From: Dactylosporangium sp040605635
GTDB taxonomy: Bacteria > Actinomycetota > Actinomycetes > Mycobacteriales > Micromonosporaceae
Direction of reading: 5' to 3'
DNA length: 64,000 bases
NCBI RefSeq assembly: GCF_040605635.1
Contig: NZ_JBEXDG010000050.1
Location: forward strand, 17,796-81,795
Every line of letters starts with the position of its first letter. Within the stretch, counting starts at the first letter, position 1. The notes beneath the pieces were generated by a model. It searched no databases. It was not told the DNA's origin and saw only the letters and a list, made by a program, of their open reading frames with translations. The translations under genes and the position numbers were made by a program. Shown here piece after piece: positions 9,034 through 16,180 of this stretch.

Positions 9034-9998
9034 CCGCCCCCGTGCACGTGCCGCGGCATTCCAATGCCCCGCCGTCGCGCCCCTTCGTCCCGCCGCCCGT
9101 GCGCCGCCGCAAGCACCGCGGCCCGGCGTGGCTGGCCGGGCTGCTGCTCGTCTCCCCGTCGCTGATCCTGATCGGCGTCTTCGTCTACGGGTTCCTCGGC
9201 TGGAACGTCCGCGTCTCATTCACGAACTGGCGGGGTCTCTCGCCGTCGTACCACTTCGTGGGCTTTTCCAACTACACCCGTCTCATGCGCGACGAACGCT
9301 GGCACGCCGACGTCCGCAACCTCGTCGTCTTCACCGCCGTGTTCGTCGGCGGCTCCCTGCTCCTCGGCTTCCTCATGGCCATGCTGCTGGACAAGGGCGT
9401 GCGCGGCGAAGGCTTCCTCCGCGGCGTCTTCCTCTTCCCGATGGCCATCTCCTTCATCGCCACCGCCATCGTCTGGCGCTGGCTGCTGGACAACGGCTCC
9501 GGCTCCGACACCGCCGGCCTGAACAAGCTCTTCGCCGTCCTCGGCCTGGACTTCCTGCGCAGCGACTGGCACAAGTCGGACTCGATCTGGGCGATCGCCG
9601 CCGTCGCGCTGCCCGCCGGCTGGGCCCTCTCCGGCTACGTCATGGCCCTGTTCCTCGCCGGCATGCGCGGCGTCCCGGAAGCCCTGCGTGAGTCCGCCCG
9701 CCTCGACGGCGCCAGCGAGACCCAGGTCTTCTGGCACGTCGTGCGCCCCGCCCTGCGCCCCGTCACCTTCAGCGCCCTGCTCATCATGATTCACATCTCG
9801 CTGAAGACCTTCGACCTCCTGTACGCCCTCGACCAGGGCAACCTGCGCATCGACACGCCTTCGCTGTACATGTGGTTCACCACCTTCGACGGCGGCTTCT
9901 ACGACCGCGGCTCAACCATCGCCACGGTCCTGCTCGTCGGGGTGGCACTCGTCGTCGGCCCCTATGTCTGGTACGCCCTGCGCACGGAACGGCGGTAG
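9030..9998 (+). CDS. Sugar ABC transporter permease (MalF type)
   Basis: A 322-residue inner-membrane subunit with a proline-rich cytoplasmic N-terminus and about six membrane helices (first near residues 31-53). The EAA loop that docks on the ATPase reads EALRESARLDGASETQVFWHVVRPALRP in its conserved order, with the Gly of DGA in place. It overlaps the receptor gene by four bases. The second permease follows after a 210-bp spacer full of 15-bp repeats, which is unusually long for such an operon. There is no ATP-binding subunit in the operon; many actinobacterial sugar importers use a shared MsiK-type ATPase encoded elsewhere. Confidence 0.92.
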   Translation: MTAPVHVPRHSNAPPSRPFVPPPVRRRKHRGPAWLAGLLLVSPSLILIGVFVYGFLGWNVRVSFTNWRGLSPSYHFVGFSNYTRLMRDERWHADVRNLVVFTAVFVGGSLLLGFLMAMLLDKGVRGEGFLRGVFLFPMAISFIATAIVWRWLLDNGSGSDTAGLNKLFAVLGLDFLRSDWHKSDSIWAIAAVALPAGWALSGYVMALFLAGMRGVPEALRESARLDGASETQVFWHVVRPALRPVTFSALLIMIHISLKTFDLLYALDQGNLRIDTPSLYMWFTTFDGGFYDRGSTIATVLLVGVALVVGPYVWYALRTERR

Positions 9999-10053
9999 CC
10001 GCATGGCGCCCGGACTTCCTCCTGCTGTGTCCACCCCTGGCACCACTACACGC

Positions 10054-10154
10054 GTCGTTACGCCGTTCGTCGTTGCGCCGTTCGTCGTTACGCCGTTCGT
10101 CGTTGCGCCGCACTGCGTTGTGTCGGGCCGCGTTTCGTCGGGCCGCGTTTCGTC
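10054..10154. repeat. 15-bp tandem repeats between the two permease genes
   Basis: Four units of GTCGTTRCGCCGTTC run from 10054 to 10113 and alternate A/G at one position. A second family, two exact copies of GGGCCGCGTTTCGTC, follows at 10125-10154. They fill an intra-operon spacer (9999-10208) where no gene is convincing. Open frames crossing the array encode only simple Arg/Val repeats. Confidence 0.9.
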
Positions 10155-10208
10155 GCGTGGCGCTGGTCCGCGTCACATCACCTCGCGCCCGGAACGGGGG
10201 TAGTCCGC

Positions 10209-11114
10209 ATGGTGCGCGCCACCGCCACAGTGCCCCGGCACGTGGTCTCCGACCCGATCCCGCCCGCGGCGTCGAAAGCCGCCGGCGGTGCACGCAGCGT
10301 CGTGCGGTACGTCGTCCTCTGGGCCCTCGCCTGCTTCTTCCTCCTACCCGTCTACGTCCTGGTGGTCACCTCCTTCAAGGATCCCGTCGACGTGTCGGTC
10401 ACGAGGATCTGGGAGCTGCCGACCAGCCTCTCCCTCGACAACTTCGGCCTCGTCTGGCCGAAGCTCGCCTCCGGCTTCCGCAACAGCCTGTCCCTCGCGA
10501 TCCCGGCCAGCCTCCTCTCGGCGCTGCTCGGCTGCGCCAACGGGTTCGTGCTGTCGAAGATCCGCTTCCCGTTCGCCAACGTGGTCTTCCCGCTGATCCT
10601 GTTCGGCATCTTCGTGCCCTACCAGGCCGTGATCATCCCCGTCTCGCAGACCATGACGTTCGTCGGCCTGCGCGGCGGCAACGACCCGACCGGCGGCCTC
10701 GCCGGCCTGATGCTCATCCACATCATCTACGGCCTGCCGATCACGACCCTCATCTTCCGCAACCACTTCGTGGCCATGTCCAACACGCTGCTCGAGTCCG
10801 CCCGTCTCGACGGGGCCGGCATCCTGCGCACCTTCGTGGACATCGCGGTGCCCCTCGCCAAGCCGGCGTTCGCCGTGGCCATCATCTGGCAGTTCACCTC
10901 CTCCTGGAACGACTTCATGTTCGGCGCCATGATGACCAGCCGCGACTCCTGGCCGGTGACGATCGCCCTCAACAACATCGCCGGCGGTCAGTCCGTCCCC
11001 TTCGGTCAGGCGATGGCCGGCGCCCTCCTGGTGAGCCTTCCCACACTCGCCCTCTACATCATGCTGGGCCGGTTCTTCATGCGCGGCCTGCTCGCGGGCA
11101 CCCTGCAGGACTGA
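10209..11114 (+). CDS. Sugar ABC transporter permease (MalG type)
   Basis: The 301-residue partner permease with about six membrane helices (first near residues 32-54). It has the family-typical FKDPVDV periplasmic start, an EAA loop TLLESARLDGAGILRTFVDI and a final helix ending FFMRGLLAGTLQD. Together with the receptor (7771) and MalF-type subunit (9030) it makes a complete importer apart from the ATPase. The ATG at 10209 has only a weak ribosome-binding site (GGGGGTAGTCCGC), so expression may depend on read-through from the upstream gene across the repeat spacer. Confidence 0.92.
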   Translation: MVRATATVPRHVVSDPIPPAASKAAGGARSVVRYVVLWALACFFLLPVYVLVVTSFKDPVDVSVTRIWELPTSLSLDNFGLVWPKLASGFRNSLSLAIPASLLSALLGCANGFVLSKIRFPFANVVFPLILFGIFVPYQAVIIPVSQTMTFVGLRGGNDPTGGLAGLMLIHIIYGLPITTLIFRNHFVAMSNTLLESARLDGAGILRTFVDIAVPLAKPAFAVAIIWQFTSSWNDFMFGAMMTSRDSWPVTIALNNIAGGQSVPFGQAMAGALLVSLPTLALYIMLGRFFMRGLLAGTLQD

Positions 11115-11219
11115 CCTGAGTCCCACCACCATCCCTGCACGGGCAGAATTACCGATGCGCCGCCTCCGTCATGCCGCGATGCTTCCTTCCGACCGGTCCC
11201 TGACCACGGAGGTACTGAC

Positions 11220-11276
11220 ATGAACGACATCACGCGCGGCTGGGCAGGCCCAAGCCTCACCACCGCTCCTGGATGA
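11220..11276 (+). other. Possible 18-codon micro-ORF
   Basis: An ATG at 11220 is preceded by CACGGAGGTACTGAC, a strong ribosome-binding site at normal spacing, and the frame runs 18 codons before TGA. It lies between the permease operon and the second 50-bp palindrome. It may be a leader peptide, a decaying 5' fragment of a lost gene, or chance; there is no family evidence. Confidence 0.25.
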
Positions 11277-11298
11277 CGCCCCGAATTCCTCTTTTTCA

Positions 11299-11348
11299 TG
11301 ATCCGGAAGACTTTGTGTCGTCATAGCGGCACAAACTCTTCCGGATCA
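11299..11348. repeat. Palindromic repeat, copy 2 (50 bp)
   Basis: Same outer arms as the element at 3391-3440 (TGATCCGGAAGACTT left, CTCTTCCGGATCA right), same total length and same orientation. The inner stem is different but still paired: TTTGTGTCG against CGGCACAAA with one G-U type pair, loop TCATAG. Conserved pairing with changed sequence suggests a structured or protein-recognised element. Confidence 0.85.
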
Positions 11349-11741
11349 TCAAGAACCCCACCGAAGCGGCGCAGACGACACAAACGCACGTTCGCTCGAC
11401 CGAGGGTCCGCATGCGGCTCACCCACCAACCGCCGCCGGGCGGCGCGGCGACCATGACCACCGCGCCCGCACTGACATCCCCCGGCCGTCCCCCGCATCG
11501 CCGCCGAGGTACCCACCATCCGGCACACCACCACCCCACGACTCCACCAGCCGCGGCCAGACCCGACCCCCCGGTGCAAACTGATCACCCACCACAGACG
11601 CAGAGCGGCGACCACCTCGAGACCGACGGGCCGCACGGCCGTTGTGGTGCCACTCGTACACCACCGAGGCGGACGTGACCCTGCCCTCGGCCCGGCCTCC
11701 CAGCAGGCCGTCGCGATCACGTGATCCAGCGGAGTCGTCGA
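11349..11741. other. Intergenic region, no gene recognised
   Basis: About 390 bp of C-rich sequence. The open frames here encode only His/Pro/Arg-rich simple sequence without a ribosome-binding site or family resemblance. It separates the rightward importer operon from the leftward gene ending at 11742, so it should contain the transcription ends of both, but I see no clear hairpin with a T-run. Confidence 0.5.
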
Positions 11742-12632
11742 TCAGGTGATCTGGCGGGGCTGAGCCGCATACCCGCACTCGCAACGGAACCCGTAGATCG
11801 AGCCGCCCACCCCGCCGAACTCCCCGGTCCGCAACTGCCCGACGAACCACATCGGCCGCCCACAACACCCCGGCCACTGCGGATACGCCTGCAACCACTC
11901 AGGTCGCCCGCCGAACTGTCCCACGTCGTCCCACCGGCGCTCACCGGCGGGGGCGAGCCGCAACCGCAGCCGTTGCGGCTCGTCGTCGGGCGGATAGCCG
12001 GGACACGACTCGTCGCGCTCCTCCTCGAACCTCCCCAGCCGCCAGCCGTAGTCACCGCGCAGCTCCTCGTCGGCGTCGCACTCGGAGCAGAAGCTCATCA
12101 CGAACGGATGCCCGCCTCCCCGCACCGCGGGCGGCAGCAACGCGTCACTCACCAGCAGCGGCACCGTGAGCGGCAGCGCGCACCCCAGCCCGCGCGGATC
12201 CTCGAACACCGTGCCCGGCTCGGCGAACGTCTCCAGCCGGCGATCGGCACTGCGCGCCGTCACGATCGTGCGCGCCTCCGACGTGTACCGCCGCACGGCC
12301 GGGCCGTCCGCCGGCGCCCACACTCCCCGTGCCCCGCACATCAGCCTGACCGACTCGAACGTCTGCGCGAGCCGGGTCAGGTGCGCGAGCGCGCGGTCCG
12401 TGTCGGCCCCGAGCAGCAGCTCGACCCGCGCGGAGCGGAGATCGGGCGGCATCTCATACCGCCGTGGCTTGGCGGGTGGGGAGGCGGCGATCCGATCGGC
12501 GAGCCGGTCGACGAGCTCGTCGGGGGCGTTCGCCGACGTCCGCCAGAACCCGGCCCGGTCGGCGTCGACGAGCCGGGCCACGGCCGCATCGGTGAAGTCC
12601 TCCACCACCGTGCCACGATAGCGACCGCTCAT
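11742..12632 (-). CDS. Hypothetical protein with Cys-pair zinc-ribbon-like segment
   Basis: A 296-residue protein I cannot assign firmly. The N-terminal half (MSGRYRGTVVEDF... LLLGADTDRALAHL) looks like a mixed alpha/beta domain. The C-terminal half contains CSECDADEE, CPGYP, PGCCGRPMWFVGQL and CECGYA, which could bind one or two zinc ions. The closing MWFVGQL...GSIYGF segment recalls the end of DUF1963/YwqG proteins, but the match is weak. Its ATG overlaps the stop of the small ORF at 12629-12763 (ATGA on the minus strand), so the two are probably co-translated. The gene is transcribed away from the MacB-type exporter. Confidence 0.75.
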   Translation of the reverse strand: MSGRYRGTVVEDFTDAAVARLVDADRAGFWRTSANAPDELVDRLADRIAASPPAKPRRYEMPPDLRSARVELLLGADTDRALAHLTRLAQTFESVRLMCGARGVWAPADGPAVRRYTSEARTIVTARSADRRLETFAEPGTVFEDPRGLGCALPLTVPLLVSDALLPPAVRGGGHPFVMSFCSECDADEELRGDYGWRLGRFEEERDESCPGYPPDDEPQRLRLRLAPAGERRWDDVGQFGGRPEWLQAYPQWPGCCGRPMWFVGQLRTGEFGGVGGSIYGFRCECGYAAQPRQIT

Positions 12633-12763
12633 GCCACGAACCTGATCTCCGGATACCGCGGCGACACCCCGTCGAGCAGCGCGGAGCGGACGCCGTGGCT
12701 CAGGCCGGCGCCGACGGCAGCGGCGACCAGCAGGCGGCGGCGGGGCAGTGACATGGGATGCAT
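12629..12763 (-). CDS. Small ORF with twin-Arg-like signal sequence (44 aa)
   Basis: Reading leftward from the ATG at 12763, the product begins MHPMSLPRRRLLVAAAVGAGLS, a basic n-region with three Arg followed by a short hydrophobic stretch like a Tat or Sec signal, then ~20 residues with no motif. Codon third positions are almost all G/C, the ribosome-binding site GAGAGG lies 7-8 nt upstream, and its TGA overlaps the ATG of the 296-residue gene. These three signs argue that it is a real coding sequence. It could be an exported peptide or a leader that couples translation of the next gene. The family is unknown. Confidence 0.55.
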   Translation of the reverse strand: MHPMSLPRRRLLVAAAVGAGLSHGVRSALLDGVSPRYPEIRFVA

Positions 12764-12927
12764 CGCGGATCCTCTCGCTCGGTGCCGCCGAAGCTAGCCC
12801 CGCCGTGACCGCCGTGTCGTCCTCCCCGGGACCGACCCGAAAGCGCCGGTGTCCGACCTGAGTAGGACACCCATGGTGTGCTTGACGATGACGACGCGGC
12901 ACCCGCACCCCGCCTACCTTGCCTCCC

Positions 12928-13659
12928 ATGACAACGACGCTCGCGGTCGAAGTGACCGACCTGGTGAAGGTGCATGGAACAGGCGACACCACGGTGCGCG
13001 CCCTGGACGGCGTCGGCGTCGCGTTCCCCGCCGGCGAGTTCACCGCGATCATGGGACCGTCCGGGTCCGGCAAGTCCACGCTGATGCACTGTCTCGCCGG
13101 CCTGGACTCCGCCACGTCCGGCTCGATCCGCCTGGGCGGCACCGAGCTGGCGGGCCTGTCCGACAAGGCGTTGACGCTGCTGCGCCGGGAGCGGGTCGGG
13201 TTCGTCTTCCAGTCCTTCAATCTGCTGCCGACGCTGACCGCGGAGCAGAACATCCTGCTGCCGTTCGACCTCGCCGGCCGAAAACCCGACCGTCGCCGGT
13301 TGGCGCAGGTGGTGTCGGTGCTCGGCCTCGGTGAGCGGCTGCGGCACACGCCGAGTCAGCTGTCCGGTGGCCAGCAGCAGCGGGTGGCGTGTGCCAGGGC
13401 GCTGCTCGGCCGGCCCGACGTGGTCTTCGCCGACGAGCCGACCGGCAACCTCGACTCCCGCACGGGCGCAGACGTCCTGGACGTCCTGCGTCGCAGCGTC
13501 CGTGAGCTGGGTCAGACCGTGGTCATGGTGACGCACGACCCCGTCGCGGCGTCCTACGCCGACCGGGTCGTGATGCTCGCGGACGGCCGCATCGTCGACG
13601 AGCTGCGCCGCCCCACTCCCGAGGCCGTTCTGGACCTGCTCAAGCGACTGGGGGCCTGA
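12928..13659 (+). CDS. MacB/LolD-type ABC transporter ATP-binding protein
   Basis: A 243-residue ATPase that should power the FtsX-type permease encoded 1 bp downstream. Motifs in order: Walker A GPSGSGKST, Q-loop VFQSFNLLPTLTAEQN (typical of the MacB/LolD group), signature LSGGQQQRVACARAL, Walker B VVFADEPTGNLDS, and H-loop VMVTHDP. The ATG at 12928 is preferred to the TTG at 12919 because it begins with the usual short N-terminus before the first strand. The neighbouring histidine kinase and response regulator suggest that a cell-envelope signal or a peptide antibiotic regulates the exporter. Confidence 0.92.
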   Translation: MTTTLAVEVTDLVKVHGTGDTTVRALDGVGVAFPAGEFTAIMGPSGSGKSTLMHCLAGLDSATSGSIRLGGTELAGLSDKALTLLRRERVGFVFQSFNLLPTLTAEQNILLPFDLAGRKPDRRRLAQVVSVLGLGERLRHTPSQLSGGQQQRVACARALLGRPDVVFADEPTGNLDSRTGADVLDVLRRSVRELGQTVVMVTHDPVAASYADRVVMLADGRIVDELRRPTPEAVLDLLKRLGA

Positions 13660-13660
13660 G

Positions 13661-16171
13661 ATGCGCCGCACCATACTGTCTGGACCGCGGCCGCGGCGGC
13701 TCGTGCCGACCGTGCTCGCCATCGTGCTCGCCGTCGGGTTCGTCGCCGGCATCATGATCTTCGGGGACACGACCCGCGCCGCGCTGCTCGACGACTACGC
13801 ACGGGCCGCCCGCAACGTCGACCTCGTCGTCACCGCCACCGGCGGCACGCGGTTGCCACTGTCCACAGTGGATGATATCGGCCGCGTGGCCGGCGTCGCC
13901 GCCGTCGAGGGGCGCATGACCGAGCAGGCACCGCTCATCGACCGCGCGGGCCGCCTCGTCACCGAGTTCGGCGTCCCCGGCCACGCCGTCGACGTCGGCG
14001 ACAGCGCCGACCTGCGCCCGTTCGACCTGCGCGCCGGCGAGCTGCCGCACAGGGAGGACGATGTGGCGCTCGACGCCCGCAGCGTCCGGCGGACCGGCTA
14101 CCTGATCGGCGACACGATCGCGCTGGTCGGCGCCGACGAGCAGCGCCACGAGTTCCGGCTCGTCGGCGTCGTCGACATCGCCGGTGTGGACGGCGGCAAC
14201 ACGTCCACGGCCGTGCTGACCCGCCCGGCGCTCGTCCGGCTCACCGGCGCCACCGGCTTCCGCGAGGTCGTCGCGACCGTCGCCCGCGGTGCCGCACCTG
14301 CCGACGTGCGGTCCCACGTGACGGCGCCCGGCAAGGTCCGCACCGGCGACGAGCTGCGGCACGACCTGGCCCGCGAGGCGTTCGGGCAGATCGACGGCCT
14401 GCTCATCGGCCTGCAGCTCTTCGCCGTGGTCGCTGTGCTGGTCGCGGCGCTCGTCATCGCGAACACGTTCAACATCCTGCTCGCCCAGCGGATGCGGGAG
14501 ACGGCGCTGCTGCGATGCGTCGGCGCCACCCGCGCCCAGGTGTTCCGGCGGGTCGTCGTCGAGGCGGCAGCCGTCGGTCTCACCGGCGCGACGCTCGGGA
14601 TCGGCGTCGGCCTGGGGATCGGCGTCGGCCTGTCCCGTGGCGCCGCACTGCCCGGCATCGGTCTGCCCAGTGGCAGGCTCGTCATCGGGATTTCGCCGGT
14701 ACTGGTGGCGCTGCTCCTCGGTGCCGTGCTGACGGTCGTGTCGGCGCTGGTGCCTGCCGTCCGGGCGACGCGGGTGCCGCCGATCGCCGCGCTGCGCATC
14801 GTCCCGTTCGGTCGCGGCGGCAGCCGGCGCGCCAGGGTCGTGCTCGTCGCGTCCGCGGCGCTGCTCACCCTCGTCGGGGCCGCGCTGACCACGGCCGGGC
14901 TGCGGACCAGCGACCCGCAGACCGCGATGGTGATCGTCATGGCCGGCGGCACGAGCGTGTTCCTCGCGGTGCTGCTGCTGTCACCGCTGTACATCGGCCA
15001 ACTCGTCTCGGCGGTCGGCTGGCTGCCGGCCCGGCTCGCCGGTGCGCCGGTCCGCCTGGCCGTCGCCAACGCCCGGCGCAATCCGGGCCGCACCGCTGCG
15101 ACGACGGCCGCGCTGCTCGTCGGCGTGGCGTTGATGGCCGGCGGCAGCACCATCGCCGCGACCGTCAACCGCACCGCCGAGGCGCAGCTCGACAAGGCGT
15201 TCCCGATCGACTATCTCCTCACCCCGGCGGTCACCGGCGGAGACAGGGCTGCTGCCGTCCCGGCGTCGGTGACGGCCGGGCTGCGCGCCGACCCCACGTT
15301 CGGGCTCGTCGCGGCGGTCAGGCAGGACACCGCGAAGACCCCCCGCGGGAAGCTGCTCGTGGGGACCATCGACGAGGCGGCGATCGGCACGGCGTACCGT
15401 CCTGCGGTCACCACCGGGCGGCTGGCCGACCTGAGACCGGGCACCGCCGTCGTGTCCAGCGGCTCCGACGTCCTCGTCGGCCTGCGCGCCGGCGACCAGG
15501 TCCAGCTGGCCGGCGCGGGCGGTCACGCAGTCACATTGACGGTCGCGGCGACGGTCCAGAGCGCCACGCTCGTCGGTGACGTCGTGGTCACCGACACCGA
15601 CTTCAGGACGCTGTTTCCGGCCGCCGCAGGGGATTCGCTCGTCATGCTCCGCGCCGCCGAGGGTGTGCCCGCGGCGACGGCACGCGACCGGCTCGACGCC
15701 GCCCTTGCGGCGCACCCGCTCGTCGAGGTCGGCGATCTCGCCGAGTTCCGCGACGAACGCAACGCCGCGATCGACCAGATCGTCGCCGTGATCGCCGTGC
15801 TGCTCGCGCTGGCGCTGATCATCGCGCTCGTCGGCATCGCCAACACGCTGTCGCTGTCCGTGCTCGAACGCACGAGGGAGTCCGCGTTGCTGCGGGCGCT
15901 CGGCCTGACCCGCGGGCAGCTGCGCGCGACGCTGCTCGCCGAGGCGTTACTCATGGCGGCGGCCGGTGCGGTCGTCGGCGTCGTGTTCGGCCTCGTGTAC
16001 GGATGGCTGACCGCCGCCGCGGCGTTCGGTGACGTCGACACCCTCGTCGCGATCCCGGTCGGGCAACTGGGGGCGTTCGTCGGGCTCGCGGCACTGGCGG
16101 GGACACTCGCCGCAGTGCTGCCGTCACGCAGAGCGGCAAACGTCGCGGTCGTCGTCGCGCTGGCCGAGTGA
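13661..16171 (+). CDS. FtsX-like ABC permease (two FtsX domains)
   Basis: An 836-residue membrane subunit with the duplicated MacB/FtsX topology of large actinobacterial permeases: an N-terminal helix (~14-34), an extracellular MacB-like domain, a first FtsX domain (~245-385, including IANTFNILLAQRMRETALLRCVG), a second extracellular domain, and a second FtsX domain (~700-836, including GIANTLSLSVLERTRESALLRALG). The two ETALLRCVGATRAQV / ESALLRALGLTRGQL segments are the coupling motifs to the ATPase. It starts 1 bp after the ATPase stop. Such pairs use mechanical transmission across the membrane, usually for antibiotic, lipid or peptide export or removal. Confidence 0.92.
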   Translation: MRRTILSGPRPRRLVPTVLAIVLAVGFVAGIMIFGDTTRAALLDDYARAARNVDLVVTATGGTRLPLSTVDDIGRVAGVAAVEGRMTEQAPLIDRAGRLVTEFGVPGHAVDVGDSADLRPFDLRAGELPHREDDVALDARSVRRTGYLIGDTIALVGADEQRHEFRLVGVVDIAGVDGGNTSTAVLTRPALVRLTGATGFREVVATVARGAAPADVRSHVTAPGKVRTGDELRHDLAREAFGQIDGLLIGLQLFAVVAVLVAALVIANTFNILLAQRMRETALLRCVGATRAQVFRRVVVEAAAVGLTGATLGIGVGLGIGVGLSRGAALPGIGLPSGRLVIGISPVLVALLLGAVLTVVSALVPAVRATRVPPIAALRIVPFGRGGSRRARVVLVASAALLTLVGAALTTAGLRTSDPQTAMVIVMAGGTSVFLAVLLLSPLYIGQLVSAVGWLPARLAGAPVRLAVANARRNPGRTAATTAALLVGVALMAGGSTIAATVNRTAEAQLDKAFPIDYLLTPAVTGGDRAAAVPASVTAGLRADPTFGLVAAVRQDTAKTPRGKLLVGTIDEAAIGTAYRPAVTTGRLADLRPGTAVVSSGSDVLVGLRAGDQVQLAGAGGHAVTLTVAATVQSATLVGDVVVTDTDFRTLFPAAAGDSLVMLRAAEGVPAATARDRLDAALAAHPLVEVGDLAEFRDERNAAIDQIVAVIAVLLALALIIALVGIANTLSLSVLERTRESALLRALGLTRGQLRATLLAEALLMAAAGAVVGVVFGLVYGWLTAAAAFGDVDTLVAIPVGQLGAFVGLAALAGTLAAVLPSRRAANVAVVVALAE

Positions 16172-16180
16172 AGACCTATC

